Origin: Icerya purchasi
Taxonomy: Eukaryota > Arthropoda > Insecta > Hemiptera > Monophlebidae
Direction: 5' to 3'
Assembly: GCA_039619475.1 (NCBI GenBank)
Contig: CM077116.1
Coordinates: 31,507,183 to 31,571,182 of the forward strand
DNA: 64,000 nt
The stretch's first letter is position 1, and every line of letters starts with the position of its first letter. The notes beneath the pieces were generated by a model. The model was not told the origin of the DNA. It saw only the letters and a program-made list of their open reading frames with translations, and searched no databases. Both the position numbers and the translations under genes were made by a program. Positions 14,310 to 28,800 of the stretch are shown one piece after another.

Positions 14310-16768
14310 TATACATATATTTTTTACATAAATTATGTAAATTACCATTCCAATTTTTTTTTTATAAATTGAAGAAAAAATATTTTCACTTTTCTAAATA
14401 TGTATACAATAATAAATTTATCATTTCCTATTGCATATTTTGTTTTTTTACAAAATAAAACAGAATAACTGCAGAGGATTTAGTCAAGTTTCGCAAATGA
14501 GTTCCGTGTTATATACTATACACTCATTATGTATTCCGTTTAATGGGGGAATATGCTCATCCCAATCTATTCACAACATTTAAAATTGATACAATTTTCT
14601 GGAATAATCTGTTTTAAAAAAAAAAGAAAGAAAACAATAAACGTTCCTTTTACAGAAAAAAGAGAAAAAAAATAATTTTGGCGTTACAATTTTCGATATA
14701 CGAGTATCTAGCCTAGAAAGGCGGAGTTGTTTGATGTTTAAATTCCGCTGTTGAATTATTTTTTGTGCGCATAATAGTTTTGGTATCTGATTATAACATA
14801 CAAAGCACATATCAAATTCTTATTATGGGAAAATTAAAAATTAAAAAACATCTCGAGTTCTAAAAATAGACAAAAACATGAACAATTGCATGTTTAACAA
14901 AAACATGAACAATCTTCGCATATGAATTCCTCTATTAAATTTGAATTATTAACCTTTTTTAGAAATAACATAAATCTATAATTTATCATCATTCTTTGGT
15001 TAACGTAATTAACAATGATTTTAATTTATTTTTCGGTTATATTCTCATTTCTGATTTCCTCGAGAATATTTACAAAAGTATATCTTCAATAAATTTTATT
15101 GATATATGTACTTACTAGTGTTAAAGTTTTCAGTAATTCATTCAATCGTGAATTTTCTTTAATCATAAATTCTAATCGTTCACAAACTTTATTGTATTCA
15201 GACGGGAGCTCTGACAGGTTAAGGCCGGATTCTTTTATTCTACACAAACCAGCCATATTTGGAGATACTTTACTCAAATCTTGTAATTTTATTTCTGTAA
15301 TCAATTGAATAATCAACTTGTAATTTACTTACATACAGATGTATACATGTTCATAAATGATCTTATACCGTCACACAATACATACATACATACATATAAA
15401 TGCGAGCGCGCGTACACACAAATATTAAAATTAAAATTTAATTTCAGATTTACTGTGATGTTAAAATAAAATGTTGATAAACCAAGATTTGGAAACTGTT
15501 TTAATTTTCAGAACCCAAATGGTACATCTACAAGATTATTCAAAATAACTGGCAGACAAAACAGAAAAGAAAACAAAAATATTATTGTATTATGTTATTA
15601 TTTCACCGATATATTTTTATCGATTTATTTAAAATATTTACAACTTTTCAATAATTCTGACAATAGTGAAAGTTAATAAATATTAATATCACAATTTATT
15701 TTATTAAATATTTGTCAACATTCACGACAAAAATAAATTTTTAACACTTAATATTTTTGTCGTGAATGTATATTTAACAATGAGTCTCTAAATAATAAAT
15801 ACAGTGATTTGTCACAACATTTCACCTTCAATGAAAACGATAGGAGTATTGGAATTGCACTTCTTTTACAAAAAACGAACTTCATGGAACCCATTTCTCA
15901 ATTCAAAAAATTGAAATCTATTCTTGAAATGAGCAGTAGCGCCATCAGATATTATAATAATATAATTTTTCTTATCTATTTTACTACGCAGCCGGCGTAA
16001 ATAAACGCGCGTTGCATACTTAGGCACAATTGAATGTGGTTTATGACGTTTAATACTGATATTTGAAAATAAGGTTAGTCGTTTACAATAAGAATGTTGA
16101 GGTTTGCACATATTGCATATCGGACGTACGCATGAGAAAGTAATCATTTTCTTTAAAAAACCCTTATCTCCGGAACGGGGAAAAATGGCACATTGCAACT
16201 GGTGGAAAGATGGTTCATTTGGCCTTAAAAAACAAATTAAAAATTCTTGCAAATCCAAGATAGCCTTTTGGAGATATTTAATTTCGAAAAAATCACTTTT
16301 TTCGGTTTTTCCAATTTATCTCAAAAAGTTTTCAGATGGCGTTACTACCCATTTCAAGAATAGATTTCAATTTTTTAAATTGCGAAATGGGTTCCATGAA
16401 GCAAAATAGATTTTTTCTGTAACTGGAAACGAAAAAGGAGCGTGTGGTGGCATCGGCGGATTATTACGTTACGCTGCAAACCACAACTTGTCATCATCAC
16501 CGAACGAATGTATTAGAAATGCTGAAGACTTTGTGAAACATGTAAATAAGTATAGTGGTAAAATAAAGGTAATACTCTTGAAAGTTGAAGAACTGCAAAA
16601 ATTTAGAGTTGAAAAGACTGAAGAATGGAAAGAAGTTCGGTCAATTCACGACATTCGTGACAGTCACATTTAGCGAGTTATCGGAGAGACTGATGTTGAA
16701 GGAAATGTGAATAAGGAAAGTTCAATGGGAAAAACCAACAAACAAGAATGGATTAGTGTTGACTGTTA

Positions 16769-16804
<36 letters not shown>

Positions 16805-19800
16805 GATTATTATACATTATGGCTACCGATAAAATAACGAGCTCCCTGTGTAAATTACTCTAATTAAAAATTATTGAATAAAAAATGTACACTATTTTAA
16901 TTCAACTTGAGTAGAAAGTCAATTAATATTGATTACTTCGCCTAATTCTTCGTTAAGAAATGGTTTATCCATGTTTATATGACCTAAACATTATGATATA
17001 AGCTTATATACAATGCATATCGGGCTTTAAGCATGTAAAAATAGCCATTTTCTTTATAAACCCCCTATCTGCGGAAAGGGACAAAATGGCACATTGCTAT
17101 TTGGTGAAAAGATAGCTTATTTAGTTTTGAAAAACATATTCAAAATTCGTGCAAATCGAAGATGGCCTTTCTAAGATATTTAATTTTGAAAAAAAGAAAT
17201 CACTTTTTTCAGTTTTCCAATTTATCTCAAAAAGTTTTTATGTAATTAAAAATCTAACAAAATTAGGTAAAAGCTGATGAAATTTCCTACATTAAAAAAA
17301 AAAACAAAAAAAAACGATACGATAACTTGAGCCAAAATTACGGTAATTTAAAAAAAATATGAATTTTCATTTTCGAAATTAGACTTTCATGGTGTAAATT
17401 TTGATATCGTGCTACAGGGCTCTAAAAACGTTTTTTGTGGAGAAAAAAAATACATGTCTAACGAAATTTAATGTAGATTACGCCCCAAAAGTTTAAAAAA
17501 ATCGAAGCAATCGATTTTTTTTTTTTACTCGTTGAATCTGTATGGAATGGGCCCTATATATTCATCGATAGCCTTAAAACTGAAAATTCATAAATGAAAT
17601 CATCTCCAATGGAAAGATCAAATCAACTTGTTATTTAAAGATTCCAGAAAAAATTTTAATTAGTAAATCCCGTTGGTCTGTTCGTAATGTTATGTTACAT
17701 TGAAACCTCAACATCCTGAAGCATTAGCTCCTAGACTTTGCAAACATCAAAATATTTAGAACAAGATCGGTTAAAGTGAACCAAGCCGCATAAGTTGTTA
17801 TTGATTAGAATTAATTATATACGCTTTTTTCCTTTACTATTTTTAATTTATAATCGTTTTTAAGCTTATTTAGAAATTTATTTCATATTTTTTTTTTTTT
17901 TTGGCTTAGCCTTCGCCATTTAGCCAGTTTTTGAAATAAAGCAGTAATTTTCTCTTATATTAAAATGATTATGTAAATGCCTCCGGACAGCTTAATAATC
18001 TATATGAAAAATCAAAAATTATAAATAAAATTATTTTCGGTAAATAATATGTTAATATAGAATTTTCCTCTCCATTTGAATTACGCTACTTCATCGAATA
18101 CTAGCTGTTCCATACGGATTCACCCGTGTATTAATGCCCGTTTAAATCTGTACTTGGAAATTCATAATTTTTTTTTTGCTTTATCTGGAATTGTATTTAT
18201 CTCTCTTTGGGAAACACGTTTATCACCGTCCAACAAAAAATAGTCTCCACGTTTCACGTTTAGCTGAAGATTATCGATCTATCTGTAACGTGTCCGTCGT
18301 GATTTAACAAAAAGTTTTGCTCCACTAAACAGTACACATATAGCCATCATTTTGAAGAGATCCAGTATTCACACGGTGATCTCCCATAATTACACATTTT
18401 AGAGAACTTCATTCACATCTTTCAACCACTCTGTTTCGAGCTTTTTATTAAAATTAATTTATTAACATAACAGCAAACTGCAGTAGTTGAGTAAGGATTT
18501 TGAATTTGAGTATAAGTAACATACAATAGTTTAAAATGTTTCCATTGAGAATCCGTTTCGTTTCGAAATATTCCCGAAATTTGTGGAGGTTTTGGATAAT
18601 AAAATAAATCAATACTACTTAAAATGTTAAAAATAATATTATACATACGAAAAATAATACTTTTATAAATAAAAAGAATTATTTTTTTTTTTTCAAACGA
18701 TATTTTACTCTTTCCACCGCTAAAGTCCGAATTTTCAAAACAGCGTTCTTATTAAAATTTTCAGCATATATATTATATTCGCATGAAATTATACGCGAAA
18801 ATTATGATACGTTTTTAGACTGCAGCGTGATTTTTGGTTTTCTCAAAAATGAGGTTCTGCTCTTTTCCCTCCATAAAATTTTGGAAGTTTGAAATAAATT
18901 TTGCACGCTTTTAGTACACCACATTAGGTGTCTTCATGCGGAATTACAATTTAATAAACCCATTTGTACCAAAAATATTACAGTTTGTGCGTTTAATTGC
19001 AAAACAGTTTGTAACCCCTTTTCACCCCTTAAAGACTGAATGTTCAAAAAATCGTTCTTATTTGACATTTTCAGTACAAATGCAATATGTTCATGTAAAA
19101 TTTTAATAATCTGGTGTAAATGGTATCACTGTAGCGTGATTATTAATTTTTAAAAACTCGATTTTCTGCATTTTACCCCCTTTTTCACAATAAAAAATTT
19201 ATAATTTTTTAATGCATTTTTAGATGGCGTTAGTACATAGTGTCATTGTATTACGTGCCAATTTTCAGCTTCGTAGACCTAGCAGTTGCAACAATATGTT
19301 AATAATTACTGTGTTTTTCAAATATTTTCAGATTTTCGCTCTTATATATAGGGTTGGCCATATTAGGTGGACCTATTTATTTAACGAAAAAAAAAACATA
19401 TTTTTTGCTGTTTAAGTGAAAAATAATTTAATTTGGTTTAAGGAGATTTGATTACATCACTTTCTGAAGATTAAATCGCGCAAATGGTTACCCTGAGCTC
19501 AAATAACGTAATGTGCCTGTTTTTCAGCATTTTCCATCGTATTTGCCAATACTTCGGCCGATATGGCGGCTATTTCCTGGGGGATTGTGGCCTTAATTTT
19601 GTCTAGCGTTCCTGGCTTGTTGATACAAACCTTTGACTTCAAGTAGCCCCAGAGGGAAAAGTCTGGCGGTGTCAAATCAGATGAACGCGGAGGCCAGTCA
19701 AAATCACCTTTTTTTTTTTATATCAAGCGACCGGGGAACAATGGCTTCAAAAAATCGATTGTGACACGAGATGTATGAGTTGGTGCGCCATCTTGTTGAA

Positions 19801-22800
19801 ACCAGAAGTGCTCCATACCATTTTCACGAACAATCAACATCAAAAAATCGGTTATCATGGCTCGATAACGCATCTGATTGACGGTTGTTGCTTTGCCACT
19901 GTTGAACCTGATGTTTGCGGTGATCGTTCAACAGTGGCTAGCGATAGTACCAGAAGACAAAAATCTTTCGTGCAAACGCCGTTTTTTTATGTTCTTTGAC
20001 GGCGCACTTTTCACTTTATTTTTTTTCTCCATGCACGTTGAGTTTTCACTATTGAGAAGTTATTCTAAATGTACAGCTGAACAATTTCAGCGCGTTCGAT
20101 TGGTGAGAACTGCTCCATAGCAAAAATTTTCAAAGACTGACGCTTCAAATACGACTTAGTCATTTTCACATTCCTTGTCAAAGTTACAGTGTTGCCAGAT
20201 AGGTCCACCTAATATGGCCAACTCTGTATATAGATTTGATTAAATAAATTATTTTCCAAATTAAATGTTAAATTACACCTACTTCATCTGATCGAATAAA
20301 AATTTCGAACTCTGATAGTACTAGTTTTATTCATAAAAAACTTCATTGTAAATTTTCAACTATTAAACTCTCTATTTATTATAAAAAGGAAAAATAGCAA
20401 ATTGAGCAAAAAATAAAAATGAAACTATACGATACCTCGTTCAATCTGTGCTATTTTCGTTTGTAAACTGTCAATGGAATTCTTTTGATTTTCAATTATT
20501 TCTTCGGCCGATTTCAGTTGAAATTCATATTCCCTTTTAAGTACATCCTTTTGCTTACATTCATTTAACAACTTTTTTTCCAAGTTATCTACCACATCGC
20601 GGGATTTACTGTAATTGACAGATTCTTTTTCATACAACTCTGAAAATAAATTTTTTCAAAAAACATTTTAAGAAATTTAATTATATATATAACAGTAATA
20701 ACACCGCGGATTACTGTCGTTGTCGCATACTTTTACTATTTCGGAAGATTTTTGTACAATACTTCAACCTGATAACACATACGCTAATTTTCGACAATAC
20801 AACGAAGAAAAAGTATTGCATATATAGTCTTCGTTAAACTTCAATGCAGTATCGGAACGATGTTTCAGTTTCGGTTTCGGTTCAAGTTATTAGCCGAGCC
20901 TTCGGCTTTAACCAAAACTTTGATTTTAATGTTTTATTTTACTCTAATTGGGTGCTTTTTAAAGATGAAACACAATTTCATATTTGAATTTATTCGACAA
21001 TGACCACCTTAATTAGGACAGACATATTCAAACAAAATAGTTTTTCAGAAATATAGACAAACGATGTAATGCGCTCAATATAGCATATCTTTTATACTTT
21101 ACCATTCGTTTAAATTTCAAAAATTCCTTTCAACAGTGAAACACGTTTCCGGTAAACTAGTGAAAAAAGAATAATTGCAACTATTTTTTTTTTTTGATGT
21201 TTATGTTATTTCATAGAAACAGTTCCGCTTTTATAACAATAGCAGGTAATTAATAAAAATGACTGTTGTTTTTGAATTACAATATTAGACTGTTTAATTA
21301 GGATTGGGTAAATTTTTATTTTTTTGCAAAAAAAATTATTATATAATAAGCGTATCTGAATTTTATTTTAAAAAAAGCTTAAAGTTTAAACTGCGGTTAA
21401 AGTAATTATAGAAAAAATGTTTCGGTTTCGGTTTCGGTTTCAGCTTCGGCTAAAGATTTTGTTTCGGTCGGACACTACTTTAATGCATTTAACAAGAATC
21501 TAATTTACTGCAAATATGCTAACAGTCAACAAATTTTACATTATAATTTAAACCTGAAAAACGCATAAAAATCGTTTCAAAAATTCTCATCGAGGATTAG
21601 AAAAACGTCTTTCAGTAATCGAATAATGATTAAGTATCGGGCAAAAAACATCATTACTTGTGATAAAAGATGTATTTTTTAAACTGACAAATTGGATGGG
21701 TATTAATTCATCATAATCACGTTATAATATTTGTTTATTAGTATTTTCTTGACATTCAACGAGTACCATAAATTAAGTGCATAAATCGACGTTACCACAC
21801 TGAACTTAAAAAGAGAAAACTGTAACAACGAATCTAAAAGAAAAGAACAGCTTTATGGGAAATAAAAATTGTATTTTACATTGTCATAATACTCGTTTTA
21901 TATTCTTGCCTACTAACAATGTATCGCGTCACTTTACTTATTCGCTAAATTTGGAATCACGTGACTTTTGCGTTTCTCCAAAAATTAAAAACGCATTGAT
22001 AAGAACCCATTTTGGGTCTATCCAAGCAGTAAAAAAGAAAATGGCGAATTTATTAAAAGCTTAAAGAAAAATAACTCGCAATACAATTTCAGTTAATGAA
22101 ATATAAGTGTAGAGTAATGTCTGAAATAAAATAAGAGGTACACATTGAAGAGGGTAATATGCAAGTAATATATTTCTGCAAATAAATCATGATATTTACA
22201 TTGGTTCCGTTATTCTATAAGGTGAATATGATTGTTAGTTAAAAACACATTTGTAATGTAACATCAGTTGCGACAAATAAGTAAATTAGCCTTTACGGCA
22301 AATATAATTTATATTAAACTTTTCACTACTGTATCCATACGGACAAAACCTAACAGAATAACTCCCGTATATCGATGTGAATATTTACATGAACGCATTT
22401 AACAGACATACCAACATACCCCGCAATGTACGTGTCTTTTTGCAAATCGTTACATATTAAATACCAATAAATTTATCTATAATTAATTTGTAATATTATC
22501 GAAATTTTACATTTACAATGTAAATATTTGCTACATCAATATAAATTTAAATTATGCATGTTTTTAAACTATCTGCATCAGAAATCCTTCCTTTATATAA
22601 CTTTACGTATTTATTTTGTCACCATTTCATCTTTTCCTTCATTCTGTGTTTGACCTTTTTTTTCTCTTATTTTTTAGCACTGAGTTCCTTATTCTAATAT
22701 TTGTTCTCCTTTATTAAATTCATTGTTAGTATGTTATTACATCTAGTGATCGTGAACTAATTAATTTTACTATACTTATTTGCATTTATTTAAGTGTACC

Positions 22801-25800
22801 ATTTAAGAATTGTCAACAAAATTCATATAAATAAACAGGTAAATTGTTTGGAAAAGGATAAATATATATATCAAAAAACAAAACAACACGTGCATTGAAA
22901 GTTACAAAATATACTTAACCAGTTATAAATATGATAATACTATTTATCTTGGTATCATATTACACGAAAACGAATATCACTTGTGTTATATTTCTAGGTT
23001 TTTGTTTTAAATTACTGAAATTTTGTTTTGCATTTTTAATTTTTCCTTCCACAACTGCCGTTTATTTTTATCAGGTTACATTTTTATTTTTTACTATACA
23101 CTATTGTTTAAAATTTAATTTTTTTTATTGCTTCCTATCACTTTCATTGTAATTTCTATATTTTCCTCATCATTCACGCCACACAGACGCATTTGTGGGT
23201 TTATAGTAGCATTAATAATAATAATAATAAATAATTTGATTTAATTTGCTTATTGGTCTCGACAGGCTGATTATTATTTTCGATAGCTCATGTGTACCCG
23301 CAGTTATTTTCATAGCTCTTTTCCCATGAAAATTTTACAATAATCTTCGTCAAATCTTTCACTTCTATTCTGCTTCTCACAAACCCCTAATCTGTAAACT
23401 GTTAGTGTCAGTTTTTTTCTATTTTTTTATCCGATTCATTAATTAAAAATTTCATATATATTTTTGTAAACTAATCATGTTACGCATGTATAATACACAT
23501 TTATTAACTTTATTACGGCATTCACTTATAATTTTATTTCAATTATAATATTCCACGACACAAATAGATTTTAAAGAAAAGAAAAAAAAATTGTTACAAT
23601 ACCCTTGTACTTGTCAATTAATCTTTCACTGGATTTCAGCTGCCTGGAGTAATCACGAAAACCATTTTCCATTTCTTCTACATACTTCGATAGTTTTCCT
23701 TTTGTTTCTTCTATTTCAGCTGAATATTTCGATACCATGTGTTCTAAATTGCTGTTAGTACTTGTTAAGGAGTTAATCTAGTAAAGATATAGAGTACACA
23801 AGTATCGGTTAAAAATAACGGATTTAATTACATAATAAGTCTTTGATAGAAAAGTTTTTAAAATTAGGAGACTCTTGATTAATATTACACGACTGAAAAC
23901 TCGATTTTCAGTTTATCTTATAGTAGTATGAATGAATAATAATTTTTATTTTAAACGAAAACGACAACATATTTTTTGGCCACTAAACAGGATAATCGTG
24001 GAAATATCATTATAGTTTAACAAATATTTAGATCAACGTATCAGTAGCAATGAAAAGATTCAAAAACAAAAACATGGCAAAGGAAAAAATCGTAATAAAT
24101 TTAGCGAAAAAGTTTTTTCACTTTCAATGCAGGATATTATTTTATTTTAAATTTGATGCATTTTATAGCTCTATATTTGTTATTTAATTTATATCTTTTA
24201 TGTATTTCCTGTAATGTAAGTTTTATTTTATGTATCGTATATTAGTGTACAAGCTTAATTTCATTTCTTAGTATACGTTTTGTTTGTATTTTCAACCAAG
24301 AAATTCGTTTAAATTTAACGTTTTCCACTACTCGCGCTATGCAGAGCATTCGTGGATTTTCTTTTTTCCAATAGTAATAATAATAAATAAATTGAAAATT
24401 GAAATTAAATTAATTCACGCATTTTTTTTCCAGGCCAACAAAATATATTACATTCATAAGGTATACTTTTTTTTTTTTTGTTTTTTTATCTTTTTAAATT
24501 CAATCATTTGATACAAATTTTTTATTCCGCCAGTAGTTAGTTTTCTTTGTAATAATCTAATTTTCCATATTGTTTCAAAACTTTTTGCCGTCGTGTAAAA
24601 AATGTTTACGCTCAGTTCCTTTATTACAGTTCCTGCAGTAACATATATTATACTATTTAAAACGATTTTCGACTTACTTTTCGCCTAGTATTGGTATTAG
24701 TATTTCTAGTTTCATTTGATTCTTTTATCTTGGATATTCTTTTAATTTCATTAAATTTACCTATCATAATAATTTTTTTTTTGTACATTGCTTATTTCTT
24801 CCAAGTTTTTCTCTTTCTTTTGCTAAGTTCTAAACATATTAACCAGTGTAGTTTCCTTTATTGTGTGTACATCTTGCTCAGTTAGTTTATTTTTATTTAC
24901 TGCCTTCTTTGAGCCATCAGAGTATTTCGATTAAGAATTATTCCTTTCCCTCTATTTATTACAAATCGTTTTAACATTTCTTTTCACGTTGTATTCAGTG
25001 CGAAATACGAACAGCAGTACAACTTTCTTATTTTCACTATACTATTTCATTATTTTTATTATTTTTTTTACCGAAAAAAATCATTGGCATTTCAAAAGAC
25101 TGCGTGAAATTGTTTTTTTTTAATTTTCTTGCGATTTATTTTCGTGCCTTCTTATTATTACATACACCTTGAGCAATTAATAAATATCTCTAGATCTTTC
25201 ATTGGTAAACAACTACAGAAGAATAAAACTGATAAGGCATGCATTTAAAAAAATATTCCGTAATATTAAAATTTAATAAGGCTCAATATTTAAAGCTTTT
25301 AATGAATCTGTTCTCTCAATTTTAACATACAATGTGAAACATGAATTTTGAGTTCAACAATTATTAGGAAATTATGAAACGCACAAAGAGTGATAGACAA
25401 ATGTTATACTGGACACTAATAAACCGGATAAAAAAAAAAAAAGAAAAAAAAAATCCTAGTTTAAATTAAAATCCGAAATAAATTACATAACTGATAGGGC
25501 TAAGACATTAAAATGGACCTAACTTTTAGATTCCTTTATTCAATTTATTTATTTATTCTTTCATTATTATCTTTTTTTGTAAATACTTATATATATTTTT
25601 TAAATATACAGTAGAGTCCCGCTTTCCGAAAATCGGCCTATTCCGAACAGAGTTCAAAAAAATAATACCGACGATTTTTAAATTTAAAGACAGGAAAAAT
25701 TAAAAAGACGTTCGTGAAAAACCGTAATTTATTGTAATCATAGAAGTTGAACAAAGACATACGTAAAGCCTAAGCTTGATGAAAACGTCTGCAACCAAAT

Positions 25801-28800
25801 TGGAATGAAAGTTACAGTACATGTCGGCTCCATCGTCTGCGCTATGAGTCATCGAAGGTCATTGTCCACCTATTCACGAGCCGATCAACGCTGTATAGAT
25901 CTGACATTAGCAGATGTCCCCGCACTGAATTTAAGTCTTAATAAGTCAGTACGTTGATATTATTTATGAAATCCGCCTATTCCGAATTCCCGCTAAACCG
26001 AACAGTGTTCGGTCCCAGTTAGTTGGGAATAGCGGGTCTCGACTGTATTATTATTTATAAACTCACTTTTATATTATTGGTAGCTTTTCAGCTTCAAATG
26101 AAATATATTTTTTAGGCAAAAAGTTTTTTTAGTCTAATGCCTATTGTTTTTATTACTTTTTAGCGTGTTCGTATAGTTGAATACAAACATTTATAACAGT
26201 GTTCCGAAAGTACCGTAAATTAGACAGTATTTTGGAGTCATGCTACATTTAATTTTTCATTTAAACAGATCAGCTAAGCATCTTACATATATTTTTCATT
26301 AAAAACCAGTTACGTAAACAGTAATACTTATTATACATATTAAGTAAAATCATGAAATCGTTAGCTATTTTAAGACGGTTCAACTGTGGTGTTTTTACTA
26401 AATATAATTTGTCGTGCAACAGCAATGAGAATTTTATCGCTAATCGTGAAATACTATCTTCGTATTGCCAATTGAGGGGGTGGGTGGAATAACGGTCATT
26501 TGTACAAATTTCTCCGTTTTAGGGAGAATCGATTTTCTAAATCACCCATTCCTACTTTATCATCCCGTTAACTTTTGGTTCATTATCGAATGTATAGAGC
26601 GCGCTAGTACAATTTTTATACACCGAGTATTGCTATTTTCACGTACCTTGACACCTACAGAGCAGAATTACGAGTACATTTGAAGCAGTATGGTTATTAT
26701 AAAACCCTGAAAAGAAATTATTTAGAAGATCCACATGACGACGTGTTGTGTGTAGAATTTGATTACCCGCAGAATGTTCCACTAGCTCGCCTCAATGTAT
26801 GTGAGCAGTTTTATAAATGCTTGATTTGGCTCTATATTTTCAACGTCCATTTTTACAATTCACCGAAATCAGATATGTATGCATTTGTAGAAGGTGAAGC
26901 TTCCAAAGGTCCTACATCCGTTATTTCATTTTTAAATGAAAGCATACAAACAATGTTAAACAAAGGGTATGAAAAAATCGTATTATTTTCGGATGCTTGC
27001 GGAGTACAAAATAAGAATAGGTATATGGTTTATGTATTGCTTATGGTTATCGAAAATATCTGGTGTAGAAGTTGAGCATATTTATTCTGTCCGTGGTCAT
27101 AGTTCCAGTCAATGCGGCCGCAATTTTTCCTTTTTCCGAGAAAAAGCAAAAAGGTATCTTACATGGTTGATGTACGGACATACTGGGAATACCTGGTTGC
27201 AGCCCGAAAGACAACATGTCCATTCAATGTGATTTTCGATAGTTCCATATTGAAATTATGGAACACCGCGTTTCCGGATCTTTTTTTAAATAGTCTGAAA
27301 AATCCTACAACTGCTTTTAAAATCCAACAATATTGTCGCTTAAAGTACGATGAAGAATTCGTATACACCTCAACATTTTACAACGAAGACGTGCGGATCA
27401 AATTCGAATTTTGGAAACCGAATATTACAGACTTCGAAAATTTAACGCTAAATCCTGCACCTACTCCGGGTATCGATACTAAAGAAAAGAAAGATGTAGA
27501 AGATTTATTCAAGTACCTAACCGAAGAAGAAGTTTTTAAATTTAAAGAAATTGTTAAATTTATTTGATTGGTTATGCTTAGAAAAGAAACTTTTTTTGAG
27601 AATATATATTTTTTGCAAAATTTATTACTTCTATCATTTGATTACCTCAACGAAAAAACCCCAAATAGCTGTTTTCTGAAGAAATTGTAAATTTACAAGA
27701 ACCCGAAAAAATAGCAGCAGAATGTCAGAAAAATGTTCTCTTTAAGAAGGGCAATTTTGGAGCCTTTTTTGAACGGTCATAGCAGTGCTCCCTGTGAGAA
27801 TTTTTGAAAATTTTTTGAACGAAAATGTAGCAAAATGGTGGAGCCAAATTTCATAGCTCTGCCTTCACTAGTCTACTAATGAGATAAAAGTTAAACTTTA
27901 AAATGGGTTTTTCTCAAAATAAGGTTTTTTCAAAATGGCCCTTATTCCATCTAACGCTTCAACAATTAATAAAAATAGCGGCTAGTAAATCTTATTCCAT
28001 CTTCAGTTTAAATATAATGTGATAGTAATAACAGACAAATGCAATTCTTTTTATTTTTTTACTTAAAAAAAAAAGAAAAGAAAAATGTTTGGTATTATTT
28101 TATAGCAAAATTTAATATTTAATTGGGCCGTTAATTAATCGACATACTCCGGAAATAGATTTTCAAACAATAAAAGGTTCATTTTGAATTTTTAATATAT
28201 TATTTATAACTTTAAACTATTTAAGGCGACTAAATTACAACATTTAATGTGAAGTAAACGCATTCATCTTTATTAAATTACCTGCATGTCTTTTTGACTT
28301 AGTTTATCAAGCAGATCGCATATTTTATTCGTGTTTTCACGTCTTACACTTGACAGATCATTGAAAGTTTCATCGAGTCTGGTTCGTAGCTCGTTTACTT
28401 GTTCAGCATACAATAACTTTTCTTCATTTAAATCTCGCTCCCTTAAGTGTAAAAAATAGTAACACATTATTACAATTAATTTGATTTAGTTCCGAATTTA
28501 TAACAGTTTTTCCAGAACTATTTTACGTTAATAAAATTAGCAATTTATAAAATACAAAAATTTCAATGATTTATTTGAGGATACTTTTATTTCACTTACT
28601 TATTATCATCAACATTATTTTTCAGTTCCATTTCCTTTAATTTAGTCTGTAATTTAACCTTTTCTTGTATGAGCGAAGAGACATTTTCATTTAGCTTATC
28701 ATATTCTGAATTTAGTTGTTTTATTTGAGCAATCTGTTTTGCGACTATCGCTTGCAAATCATGATTCTTATCCGTAATACTATTATCTTCAAAAGGGTTA

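Noticed and set aside
22931..25030. Several hydrophobic plus-strand ORFs (for example 22931, 24284, 24691)
   Set aside because: Phe/Ile/Leu-rich translations of T-rich intron sequence, with no conserved motif.
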